NCBI GenBank assembly: GCA_037179515.1
Contig: JAXCGZ010015116.1
Location: forward strand, 1 to 64,000
Direction of reading: 5' to 3'
Source of the DNA: Halocaridina rubra
Lineage: Eukaryota > Arthropoda > Malacostraca > Decapoda > Atyidae
DNA length: 64,000 nt
Positions 10,353 to 20,457 of this stretch are shown here, piece by piece; position 1 is the stretch's first letter, and the number at the start of each line of letters is the position of its first letter. A program made the position numbers and the translations under genes. The notes under the pieces were generated by a model, which was not told the DNA's origin, searched no databases, and saw nothing but the letters and a program-made list of their open reading frames with translations.

Positions 10353-11381
10353 CTAATGGACGTCCCTATCGTCATCCTCAATGGTAGGTGAGTCCCGACA
10401 TTCTGCCAAGAAATCCACTGGGCCTCTGACCTTATGACCATAAATCAACTCGAAAGTCGAGTTTCCAGTAGTGTCGTGGGGCATGTCTTTGAAGGAGAAA
10501 AGTGCAACGGGGATGTATTTGTCAAACTGCCTGGGTATATCTATTACTAGCTTGCGCAAACAGCCCTTCAATGTCCCATTTGATTGGGTATGATAGACAC
10601 TCGTACGAATGTGCTTCATTTCTTAAGGTTACAGAAAGCCTCAAAGTGCCTACTTGTAAACTGACTTCCAGGGAAGCCGACCCTGGAGCAGATTTCAAAT
10701 AGGGCCTGAGCGACTGCTTTGGTCTTGAAAGAAGATAGCAGCACTGCATCTGGGCACCTTGTTACCAGGTCGACGTATACCAGGAGGAACTGTTTCCCTG
10801 TAGATGAGGCAGGGTTAATAGGACCTAATATGTCAAAATCGACCTTGGAAAATGGCTCCATTGAGAGCTTAGTTATGCTATGCCCATGGGGACTTTTGGT
10901 ACCAGTGCCATAGAGGTGGACTGATAGACAGGGCAGGAGCCCATGTATCTGTTAATCTCAGCGTACATGTTTGGCCATGCAAAAGCCTACTGGAGGACTT
11001 GCCGAGTATTTGCTTTGCCTCTGTGTCTGCTCAGAGGTAAATGGTGAGCCACATACATAGCCTGGCAGCACAACAAAGAGGGCACCACCAGCTGTTAAAG
11101 GTATGGCCATCTTTAGTCATATGCCTATGAAGGACCCCATCTTCAAGGGCGTAAGTGATCTGGCCTCCTCCTCTCACTGTGAAGGTTCTTCCCTTGGTGG
11201 GCTGTTGCATCCAGTGTTTGAGGCTGTGGCAGTCCTGCTGCAGTAGTTTGGTGAAGTCTGGATGAGCCTTCAGTGGCTCTAGAGGTGCATCATCTGGTAA
11301 AGGAGTGGGAAGCTCTCCACGTTCCACATTACGGGTAATAACTCCGGCAGACTCAGTGGACTGAGTCGGAGAATCATCCAA
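10353..11381 (-). pseudogene. Gypsy-type integrase (zinc-binding and catalytic core), catalytic residues lost
   Basis: An HHCC-like domain is visible around 11045-10925 (AHHLPLSRHRG, then AFAWPNMYAEINRYM, SCPVYQ), with the last Cys changed to Tyr. The core starts at FSKVDFDILGPI (first Asp) and FLLVYVDLVTRCPDAV. The segment that should carry the second Asp is shortened (VGFPGSQFTS). The third acidic residue after YHTQSNG is Lys rather than Glu. Downstream, GNSTFELIYGHKVRGP matches the end of gypsy integrase cores. The upstream part (11381-11080) resembles the linker before the zinc domain (YALEDGVLHRHMTKDG). Several frameshifts are present. Confidence 0.75.
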
Positions 11382-11602
11382 ATTCCTGCGTCAGAGCCAG
11401 CACTTGCTGCTGAAATGGCTTGTTGTGACATTGCCCGAGGGATGTTCCAGTGAGATATGTCCTCATGGAAGAGGTCAGCCTGGAAGATAGGAGCTAGGTT
11501 CAGTACACGACCCAGCATTACAGAGTACATAAGCCCAATCAATGCAACAGCTGGGGCTTTTCCCTTGTAGTATTTGCAATCCTGGTCAATGACACAGCAG
11601 CG

Positions 11603-11896
11603 TTATAATTGAGGTGTTCCTTCAGCAACCCCCACATGAACGACTTTGCCGGTGAAATCTTCATCCCTGACGAATCTCTCGTCAACAAATATGCCACTGG
11701 CCCCTGTGTCGAGGGCTATCTGAGCTTCCACACCATTTATGGTTCCTAGGCATTTTGGGATCATCTCTGGATCATCATGTTTGGTGAATTTCACATTGGC
11801 AAGTTTGTACAATGGTTCCTCAGTGCTATCCTCAGTGGCGGTTTCTGGCCTTGTTTCTACAGTATGGGCCGAGTGAGTGGCCAGACAGTTATCCAT
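11603..11896 (-). pseudogene. Aspartic protease domain of the gypsy-type element
   Basis: The 97-codon frame contains IALDTGASGIFVDERFV, the D-T-G-A active-site motif at about residue 63 with hydrophobic residues before it, typical of retroelement proteases that act as dimers. It lies directly downstream of gag-like sequence and upstream of integrase, with no RT between. The distal conserved I-L/I-G-x-D segment is not visible before the frame ends, so the domain is probably truncated or frameshifted. Confidence 0.65.
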
Positions 11897-11986
11897 GCCG
11901 CCGTTGTGAAAGGGAGTGTGGCGGCTCTTAGAGTTCTGCTGAAAATCCTGGGAAGGTGGAGCGAGGTAATTGCCCTTGCCTCTGAA

Positions 11987-12982
11987 CTACTGAGGCTTAG
12001 ATTTTACTGAGTCATCCTTCTTGAGTGTGGATGCATGGCCGTAATAAGGCTTCCTGTGATCTCCTTTCCGACAAGAATCATGTCCTGTTTCAGGGGAGAT
12101 GACACTCTGAGGATAAGCCTTGGGATTGGCAATTCTTGCCCTCATAAGGTCACAGACATGTACTCCAGGCTGGTTGTGCTGGAGGTACTCATCCACAGAG
12201 GATAAACCTTTCTCAAAGTTGATCTCATCCTTAAACTGAGTCCTTACATATGCAACAACATCCATAGGGAGGTCACTGGCTATTGAATCAAATATCAAGA
12301 ATGGATACCACTTTTCAGGAGGACACTTTGCAACTCGCAACCAATCATTAAAAGCGGAGACATACTTAGCACAACAGACCTGGCGAAACGTTCTGCGAGG
12401 AAAGGAGTGTGCTTTTAACTTTCTCGTAGTCCCTCAATTGCCTGTGGTCATATTAATTGACCAGGGCAAGCATATGGGGTGGCATGGAGGCGAGCAGCAG
12501 ACGATTCTTCTCAGCCTCTGTGCCTTCGCTAGCTATCGCAAGACTTTCAAAAGAGCGGATGTAAGTATCGAGCGGTTGCTTGCCGTCGTTCTTGTATTTC
12601 CATATTGGGGGAGCCTCTCAAGAAGCTGGTCACCATTTCTGGGTGAAGGACCACTGTCTGGGGTTTCTGCTCAAAGCCGAGCAAGCGGAAGCTCATGTTT
12701 GAGTTGTGCTTGTGCCTGTGCCTGGTCGTAATCATGTTGTGCTTGCTCACTTTCTCGTTTTGCTCATGCCTGCTCCTGCTCATGTGCTTTCCCCTTTAGC
12801 TCAGCTTGGTGCTTAGCCATCTTGTTATGAGCCCACTCGAGGAGTGTCGGTCCTGGGGAATAGCTGTATTTCTCACCCATAGCAATCGTCTTGTCCAGGT
12901 AACTCACCTCATCGAATGTTTCTATGGTTTCCTGTAACTGCCTGGTTTCCATGTTAGTTTCCTGTGACAGCCCAGTTGCCAA
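11987..12982 (-). pseudogene. Gag-like region of the gypsy-type element
   Basis: Three short overlapping minus-strand frames (12982-12764, 12783-12547, 12340-11987) line up as one broken gag. The first is charged and Gln/Glu-rich with EKYSYSPGPTLLEWAHNKM; the second has NMSFRLLGFEQKPQTVVLHP; the third has KWYPFLIFDSIASDLPMDVV and RARIANPKAYPQS, which resembles a capsid region before a zinc knuckle. No intact CCHC is seen, though a His/Cys-containing remnant lies near 12080. The first frame has no ATG near its start. The call rests mainly on position upstream of protease. Confidence 0.5.
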
Positions 12983-13703
12983 AATGGTTTTCTAAACAGT
13001 CAATAATGAAGTGGCAAAACAAACAACCCCAAAAAACAAATCTCTACAATAGTAAAAAAAAAAAAAATGAAAGAACCACGCAACACCAAGGAGAGAAAAC
13101 AAAAATTCAACACCACAGTTCAAACTTAAACGTTACAGTGATCCCAAAACCTCACCATGAAAGTGACTGAAAATACAGTCAAGTGCAACGGCAGCAAAAA
13201 GTTGCAAAACAGTGCATGAAACACTGGTAATACAGGATGACAGTTGTGCCTGCTTAACAGCAATATGCAGCAGTACCTGCAGCTATGGTGCAACTGAAAG
13301 GAATGAGCAGCAACGAATTTTACTGACAAGCACCCAGTGCAAGAGAATACAAACATGTAAAGTATAGCAGTCGTGCCTGCGTATGAGCACGCGTATTTGG
13401 ATGTACCCACAAATAAAATGTCTTAAGTAAAATTCTGGAGTGTTGCCAAAAGGGCACATATCCTATGCAATATACACCAAAGATAATCTAACAGCTTACA
13501 AAGCAGCCAAATTATACATGTGTCTACTAATAATGAGAAAATTTATATTTGAGTGACAACTCAGACACATGAAGGGCTCAGCCTAGGCTCAAAAACGACA
13601 CCAAAGTTTTTCTTCCCAATCTATGAGCAGTCAATGCTTGAATGTAAAAACTCAATTATAAGCAAAATACTTAATATGCGTACTCCTAATTCCTAACTCC
13701 CAA
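12983..13703. other. Unassigned intergenic sequence
   Basis: AT-rich DNA between the gag-like region and CR1-B. On the minus strand TTGGCAACTGGGCTGTCACA (near 12980) resembles the start of gypsy primer-binding and leader regions, but no tRNA match can be claimed and no LTR was found. I see no coding region. Confidence 0.3.
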
Positions 13704-16673
13704 AGACAAAGGGGAGATAAAGAAGATAATGACAGAAGATCAGGGGATGGGGCCTCATTAAGTTTGTTATACACAAATGCTGATGGATTAGCTGGTAAGG
13801 CAGTAGAATTAAAAGATAGGATTCACAACAGTAAGGCAGATATAGTAGCAATTACAAAGACTAAGTTGAGTGAGGACATAAACAGTGTCACAGTTTTTCC
13901 TTAGGGCTTCAGAATATTAATAGTTGAAAGATCTAAGAGGACTGGTGGAGGGATAGCACTGCTCATAAGTGAAAGGATTCAAGTTGAAGAAATAAACTTG
14001 GCTATAGAAAGTGAGTTCAAGGAATATCTTGTTGCTCGCATAAGTACTGAGTCAGAGAGTATTATAATAACTGTTGTATATAACCCACCAAGGAACCAGA
14101 ATAAGCTAGAAGTTTATGAGGAAAGTCATATAGGTACTATTGAAGTCATAAACTCAGTTGTTAACATGGCACGGGAGAGAAAATGTAGGATTTTGATTAT
14201 GAGAGATTATAATCATAAAGAGATAGATTGGATAAATCTTGACCCACACAGTGGTGAGGACTCATTCGAGGCAAGATTCCTAGATTGCGTACAAGAGAAT
14301 TCCCTACACCAACATGCACTGGAACCAACGAGGGCCAGGGGTGGGGATGAGCCATCACTACTTGATCTAGTATTCACAGATAATGTGTTGGATATTGAAA
14401 AAATTGAGTATGAACCACCAATTGGAAAGAGTGACCAATGTGTGTTGTTGATGGAGTATATCATTGAAGATGTTCTGCCTGAGAGTAGAGGCACTGAGAA
14501 CATGAGGAGGAACTATCCGAAAGGAGATTACATCACATGAATAAGCTTTTTGCAGTTATTGACTGGAGAACCTTATTTTACAAGAAATCTGTGCAAGAAA
14601 TGTATGACATCTTTTGTGAGAAACATGGGAAGATAGTAGATTGTTGCATACCTTTCACCAAAGTAGGTGTAATTCATGCCAGAGAGAAATGGTTCAATAA
14701 TGAGTGTAAAAGACCTAAGGAGTGGAGAGACATATGCTGGAAAAGGTATAGGAGGAGAAAAAACATAAATGCCTGGCAAACCTACAAAAGAGCAAGAAAT
14801 GACTACCTAAGTAAAAGGAGAGAGGCAGAGAGAGACTATGAGAGAGACATCACCAGGAAGGCTAAAGACAATCCCAAGCTTTTCCACAGATTTATCAGAG
14901 GAAAACTGAAGGTAAAAGAACAGGTTTTAAGGCTAAAGAGAGAGGATGGAAGCATCACTGAGACAGATGAAGAGATCTGTAAAGAATTGAACAAGGAGTT
15001 TCAGTCAGTATATACAGTAGAAAATACCCCACCTCCTCAGATTGCAGAGATAGAAGCTCAAGGGCCGGTATTAGAGAACATCAACCTTACAGTCACAGAG
15101 TTATGCAAGGTGCTGATGGAGTTAAATGTTCATAAAGCTACAGGTCTTGATGACATATCCCCTCATGTACTTAAAAAATGTGCAAACTCAATATCAGTGG
15201 CACTAAGTATCATATTTAAAAAGTCACTGGAGTCAGGGGAGATTCCAAGATGCTGGAAACAAGCAAACATGATACCTAACTTCAAAAAGGGAAGGAGGGA
15301 TACGGCTCTGAACTATAGACCAGTTTACTTGACTAGCATAGTTTGCAAAGTTATGGAGAAACTACTAAGGAAACCTATCTCTCTTCACTTGGAATTCTTC
15401 AACTTTTTGTCAGTGAGGCAACATGGCTTCAGAGAAGGAAGATCAACAGTAACAAACATTTTAGAATTTTATGATGAGGTAAGGCGAATCTTACAGGAAA
15501 GAGAGGGCTGGGCAGATTGCATATTCCTAGACTTTCAGAAAGCGTTTGACACTGTTCCACATGGGAGACTTATTAGGAAGCTGCAAGCAATGGCTAGAAT
15601 AGGTGGAAATGTCTTGAAATGGATAAATACTTACTTAGAAGGAAGAGAACAGAGGGATAGAGTAAGACATTCAATGTCTGAATGGAGAAGAGTTAGTAGT
15701 GGAGTTCCACAGGGTTCAGTTTTAGGGCCACTTTTGTTCCTTGTACATGTAAATGACCTACCAGAGTCTGTAAATTCATTCATGAATATGCTTTCAGATG
15801 ATGCAAAGATTGTGAAGAAAGTAGGAAACGAGAACAATGGTAGGGAACTTCAGGAAGATCTAAATAGTCTGCACGAATGGTTAGAAAAGTGGCTAATGAA
15901 ATTCAATACTTCACAATGTAGGGTAATGAGAATGGGTACAAGTGCAAGAAGGCCCAAGCTTGACTACTCGGTGGCTGGAGTTACAACTTCAAGAGACAGA
16001 AAATGAGAGAGATCTAGGAGTAAACATACTGGCAAATTTGTCTCCAGAAATACATATAAATGGAATAGTAAGGGCAGCATATGCATTCTTATCAAATGTA
16101 AGGGTAGCCTTCAGGCACATGGACAAGGAAATGTTCAGAAATATTTATGTAACCTATGTGAGGCCAAAACTCGAATATGCAGCCCCCTTTTGGAATCCGC
16201 AATTGAAAAAGCACATAGCTAAGCTTGAAAAAGTTCAAAGACATGCCACGAAGCTGGTGCCAGAAATACAAAATCCCAGTTATGATGAGAGTGAGGGAAT
16301 TAGACCTACCATCATTCTAAGCTAGGAGATTGAGGGGGGATATGGTGACAGTCTTTAAATTCCTTCATGGTTTTGATAGAGTGGATAGGGATTGATATTT
16401 TGATATGGCAGGCTCTAGAGCTAGAGGTCATAGTTTGAAGCTTCGTAAGAGAACTTCTTTGCAGGATGTAAGGAAATACTTTTTCAGTGTAAGAGTAGTT
16501 GATAATTGGAATTGGCTAAGCGAGGAGGTAGTTAATGCTATCTCAATCAATAGTTTTAAGGACAGGTATGATAAGTATGACTAAGTATAAAATGGAACCG
16601 ATCAGGAGAATGAAGATACGAGCTTTGGGCTCTTTCCCGTAAACATAATTACGTAATCACAATTAGGAAATCA
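13704..16673 (+). mobile_element. CR1-like LINE copy B (starts at the ORF1/ORF2 overlap)
   Basis: It joins the family consensus at AGACAAAGGGGAGATAAAG, the end of ORF1, and runs through endonuclease, RT and 3' UTR to a tail of two imperfect 14-bp repeats ending at 16673. CR1-C starts immediately afterwards. The 3' UTR carries GAGAATGAAG in place of GAGACGGGAAG, so the outer stem of the 3' hairpin is lost. Confidence 0.88.
13746..16583 (+). pseudogene. ORF2 (endonuclease-RT) of CR1-B, with stop and frameshifts
   Basis: The endonuclease begins LLYTNADGLAGKAVELKD, with a premature TAG at 13912-13914. The open part 13998-14540 contains YNPPRNQNKLE and a changed MRDYNHKEIDW (FN to YN in the catalytic Asp/Asn motif). 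A small deletion at about 14535 shifts the frame, and the RT is open at 14537-16006 with FLDFQKAFDTVPHGR and GVPQGSVLGPLL. RT motif C reads LSDDAK instead of FADDAK. An extra base near 15985 shifts the frame again, and the C-terminal domain (15942-16325) carries a further indel near 16290. Confidence 0.85.
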
Positions 16674-18197
16674 CATATCCTCTCATGTGCTTAAAAAATG
16701 CGCAAACACAATATCAGTGGCACTAAGTATCATATTTAAGGAGTCACTGGAGTCGGGGGAGATTCCAAGATGCTGGAAACAAGCAAATGTGATACCTATC
16801 TTCAAAAAGGGAAGGAGGGATACGGCTCTGAACTATAGACCAGTTTCCTTGACCAGCATAGTTTGCAAAGTTATGGAGAAACTACTAAGGAAACATATCT
16901 CTCTTCACTTGGAATCCTTCAACTTTTTGTCAGTGAGGCAACATGGCTTCAGAGAAGGTAGATCAACAGTAACAAACTTATTAGAATTTTATGATGAGGT
17001 AAGCCAAATCTTACAGGAAAGAGAGGGCTGGGCAGATTGCATATTCCTAGACTTCCAGAAAGCGTTTGACACTGTTCCACATGGGAGACTTATTAGGAAG
17101 CTGCAATCAATGGCTAGAATAGGTGGAAATGTTTTGGAATGGATAAAAACTTACTTAGAAGGAAGGGAACAGAGGGTTAGAGTAAGACACTCAGTGTCTG
17201 AATGGAGAAGAGTTAGTAGTGGAGTTCCACAGGGTTCAGTTTTAGGGCCACTTTTGTTCCTTGTATATGTAAATGACCTACCAGAGTGTGTAAATTCATT
17301 CATGAATATGTTTGCAGATGATGCAAAGATTGTGAAGAAAGTAAAAAACGAGAACAATGGTAGAGAACTTCAGGAGGATCTAAATAATCTGCATGAGTGG
17401 TCAGAAAAGTGGCTAATGAAATTCAATACTTCAAAATGTAAGGTAATGAGAATGGGTACAAGTGCAAGAAGGCCCAAGCTTGACTACTCCGTGGCTGGAG
17501 TAGAACTTCAAGAGACAGAAAATGAGAGAGATCTAGGAGTAAACATACTGGCAGATTTGTCTCCAGAAATACATATAAATGGCATAGTAAGGGCAGCATA
17601 TGCATTCTTATCAAATGTAAGGGTAGCCTTCAGGCACATGGACAAGGAAATGTTCAGAAATATTTATGTAACCTATGTGAGGCCAAAACACGAATATGCA
17701 GCCCCCTTTTGGAATCCGCACTTGAAAAAGCACATAGCTAAGCTTGAAAAAGTTCAAAGACATGCCACGAAACTGGTGCCAGAAATACGCAATCTCAGTT
17801 ATGATGAGAGGCTGAGGGAATTAGATTTACCATCACTCGAAGCTAGAAGAGTGAGGGGGGATATGGTGACAGTCTTTAAATTCCTTCATGGTTATGATAG
17901 AGTGGATAGGGATCGATATTTTGATATGGCTGGCTCTAGAACTAGAGGTCATAGTTTGAAGCTTCGTAAGAAAGCTTCTTTGCAGGATGTAAGGAAATAC
18001 TTTTTCAGTGTAAGAGTAGTTGATAATTGGAATTCGCTTAGCGAGGAGGTAGTTAATGCTATCTCAATCCATAGTTTTAAGGACAGGTATGATAAGTATG
18101 ACTAAGTATAAAATGGAACCGATGAGGAGACGGGAAGATACGAGCTTTGGGCTCTTTCCCGTAAACACAATTAGGTAATCACAATTAGGTAATCACA
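16674..18197 (+). mobile_element. CR1-like LINE copy C, 5'-truncated, head-to-tail behind copy B
   Basis: It starts inside RT (CCTCTCATGTGCTTAAAAAA) directly after the tail repeats of CR1-B. It ends at 18197 with two perfect 14-bp tail repeats after an intact-form 3' stem-loop. The sequence beyond the tail is a short piece of gypsy gag followed by the palindrome. The 5' truncation is typical of incomplete target-primed reverse transcription. Confidence 0.88.
16687..18105 (+). CDS. Truncated CR1 RT, 472-codon open frame
   Basis: The frame is fully open from the truncation point to the natural stop. It contains NYRPVSLTSIVCKVMEKLL, QHGFREGRSTVTNLLEF, FLDFQKAFDTVPHGR (motif A Asp), SSGVPQGSVLGPLL (motif B), NMFADDAKIVKKV (motif C, both Asp) and the complete C-terminal domain ending SFKDRYDKYD. 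It lacks the endonuclease and the RT fingers, so it is not a functional retrotransposase, but the lack of stops shows a recent insertion. The ATG used is internal to the ancestral ORF2 and need not be a real start. Confidence 0.8.
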   Translation: MLKKCANTISVALSIIFKESLESGEIPRCWKQANVIPIFKKGRRDTALNYRPVSLTSIVCKVMEKLLRKHISLHLESFNFLSVRQHGFREGRSTVTNLLEFYDEVSQILQEREGWADCIFLDFQKAFDTVPHGRLIRKLQSMARIGGNVLEWIKTYLEGREQRVRVRHSVSEWRRVSSGVPQGSVLGPLLFLVYVNDLPECVNSFMNMFADDAKIVKKVKNENNGRELQEDLNNLHEWSEKWLMKFNTSKCKVMRMGTSARRPKLDYSVAGVELQETENERDLGVNILADLSPEIHINGIVRAAYAFLSNVRVAFRHMDKEMFRNIYVTYVRPKHEYAAPFWNPHLKKHIAKLEKVQRHATKLVPEIRNLSYDERLRELDLPSLEARRVRGDMVTVFKFLHGYDRVDRDRYFDMAGSRTRGHSLKLRKKASLQDVRKYFFSVRVVDNWNSLSEEVVNAISIHSFKDRYDKYD

Positions 18198-18238
18198 AGC
18201 ACAACTCAAACATGAGCTTCTGCTTGGTTGGCTTTGCG
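18195..18238 (+). mobile_element. 44-bp piece of the gypsy-type gag
   Basis: CACAAGCACAACTCAAACAT and GAGCTTCTGCTTGGTTGGCT match, with few differences, the reverse complement of 12675-12718 in the gag-like region of the gypsy-type element. It is sandwiched between the tail of CR1-C and the palindrome, so it is the remnant of a second copy into which other elements inserted. Confidence 0.55.
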
Positions 18239-20120
18239 ACTGAAGTATTTGAGGGTGAATCTGCTTAGCTTGCACACTGTGGGGAAGATTTTAAGTTTAT
18301 GTTTTACTATGGGGACTCAAAGTACTGAGCTCAGTTAAGAGTGTGACAGAGTGCTTTGCTCAAAGTCACCAGAGGCTGTAGTAGATGCCTTATTAGCTAT
18401 TAACTGTCTATTTTTTTCTTACTAAAATAATTCTCACTCCTTGCCTTTTGCTGATTATGATTCTTTGCAATTTATATTTCAGCTTGTAGCTAATTTTAAA
18501 TTTATCTTATTTAATATTCTTGTACGTGTAGAAAGCATGATCCCAATATAAAAGTCTCCCTCTTATTTCTATTTTATGATCTTTCATTTTCTTCATGAAC
18601 GAGGTCATAATCTTAGCGAGTCTGTTAGATGCATTTTTTACACAATTTTCTTATGATAAAATAGCTCTTGCTGATAAATTTTTTATATTATAAAAATTGC
18701 TCTTGTTGATAATTTTGTTATAAATTTGACCCTACTGATATGTCATTAGCGTATTTAGATACATTTCAGTAGCTTCTTTATTTTTTGAATAGTTAAATTT
18801 CCGTCTCCTCAAACACAAAAAACGTTCTAGAGATTGTTTGCCAGCAACCTATTTTGCCCATAATAATTCTCGTTTTTTTTTTTTTTATTTGCTTCCACTT
18901 GTTACACCTAAAATACTGTATCTCCCTTGCATCTCTGCCATAATTGCCTGCCAGGGACCACCACAACAGTAGCCCTCGAATATTATATGAACAAGTTACT
19001 TCTCTGGATATATAGCCTACATATGAAGTCACCAGGAGGGACATTAAATCGCCCTCATTTGGTGGCCAAATGAGGCAAGATCTCGCCTCAGCAGTCAAGC
19101 ACTTCAAACCTTATTTACGTGGCATCATCACAGGAATTCATCTGGCACAAACGAGGTGAGAGATAGTATATGGTCAAGCAAATTGGGAATTCGAGAAAAT
19201 GGTCAAATTCGTTACTAGTCAAATCCTTTAATGGTCAAACCCTATGAAAGTACGCTTGACTGGCGAGGCGAGATCTTGTCTCTGGGATGCTTGGCCATCA
19301 AATGAGGATGATTTAATGTCCCTCCTGGTGACGTCATATGTAGGCTATATACCCAGAGCAATAACCTGCTCATATAATATTCGATGGCTACTGTTGTGGT
19401 GGTCCCTGGCAGGCAATTATGGCAGAGATGCAAGGGAGATGCAGTATTTTAGGTGTAACAAGTGGAAGCAAATAAAAAATAACGAGAATTATTATGGGCA
19501 AAATAGGTTACTGGCAAACAATCGCTAGAACGTTCTTTGTGTTTGAGGAGACGGAATTTTAACTATTCAAATAATAAAGAAGCTACTGAAATGTATCAAG
19601 ATACGCTAATGATATATCAGCTGGGTCAAATTTATAACAAAATTATCAACAAGAGCAATTTTTATAATATAAAAAAATTTATAAGCAAGAGCTATTTTAT
19701 CATAAGAAAATTGTGTAAAAAACGCATCTAACAGACTCGCTAGGATTATGACCTCGTTCATGAAGAAAAGGAAAGATCAGAAAATAGAAATAAGAGGGAG
19801 ACTTTTATATTGGGATCATGCTTTCTACACGTACAAGAATATTAAATAAGGTAAATTTAAAATTAGCTACAAGCTGATATATAAATTGCAAAGAATCATA
19901 ATCAGCAAAAGGCAAGGAGTGAGATTTATTTTAGCAAAAAAAAACTAGACAGTTAATAGCTAATAAGGCATCTACTACAGCCTCTGGTGACTTTGAGCAA
20001 AGCACTCTGTCACACTCTTAACCGAGTTCAGTACTTTGAGTCCCATTAGTAAAACAAAAACTTAACAACCTCCCCACACAGTGCAAGCTAAGCAGATTCA
20101 CCATTAAATACTTCAGTCGC
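18236..20120. repeat. Giant palindrome built from the DT family (arms ~865 bp, loop ~153 bp)
   Basis: The left arm (about 18236-19100) and right arm (about 19254-20120) are reverse complements with only scattered differences. Matching landmarks are GCGACTGAAGTATTT (18236) with its complement ending at 20120, the terminal segment TGTGGGGA plus AGTTTATGTTTTACTA (18269) with its complement near 20045-20080, and CTACACGTACAAGAATATTAAATAAG on the right with its complement on the left. Each arm corresponds to the right-hand part of the DT family. The loop (TTCAAACCTTATTTACGTGG and onward) is the start of the family's other half. The arms extend about 32 bp beyond TGTGGGGA. No coding capacity. Confidence 0.85.
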
Positions 20121-20457
20121 TCTAGTGTCCACTTACACTGGTTAATAATCATGGTAAACATGAGTGTCACATAGCAACTCACGAGAGCAACTGAGAATAA
20201 ACTCACAAATGAAACGAGTCACAAAACTGTATTGTTCGCACTTCTCAAAATCATTAGAACAATATTTCAATATGAAATTAATTATATCGTTCATTTGCAA
20301 CAAGAAAAATCATCTGTTGACCACGTGGAAGATTATAATTGCAAAGAACTCTCTGTTTACACAAAGTAATCAACATAATCATGACACATTAAAAGATTGA
20401 TAGGCAGGGAGCGTAGCAAGCAGATTTTGCTCTCGACTTCTGAGCTATACATACACT
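20121..20457. other. Unassigned sequence between palindrome and CR1-D
   Basis: AT-rich with no reading frame that resembles a known protein and no match seen to other repeats in the window. It may be older host DNA. Confidence 0.4.

Larger units (their letters stand above)
8590..12982 (-). mobile_element. Degenerate Ty3/gypsy-type LTR element with integrase upstream of RT (Gmr1-like order)
   Basis: Read on the minus strand, the domains are: a gag-like region (12982-11987), aspartic protease (11896-11603), integrase (about 11060-10353) with its C-terminal domain at the start of the frame 10346-9381, then RT in that same frame, then the end of RT and RNase H (9342-8590). The usual Ty3/gypsy order is PR-RT-RH-IN. 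The order here matches the Gmr1-like group, whose RT is gypsy-type but whose pol order is copia-like. Many frames are broken and the RT active site is deleted. I could not identify LTRs or a convincing primer-binding site. Confidence 0.75.

Noticed and set aside
12964..12990. Possible tRNA primer-binding site at the start of the gypsy-type element
   Set aside because: Only a loose resemblance; no LTR boundary is visible to anchor it.
19244..19528. 94-codon frame in the palindrome, with its mirror at 18793-19107
   Set aside because: The two are the same sequence in the two arms, in a non-coding transposon half, without recognisable domains.
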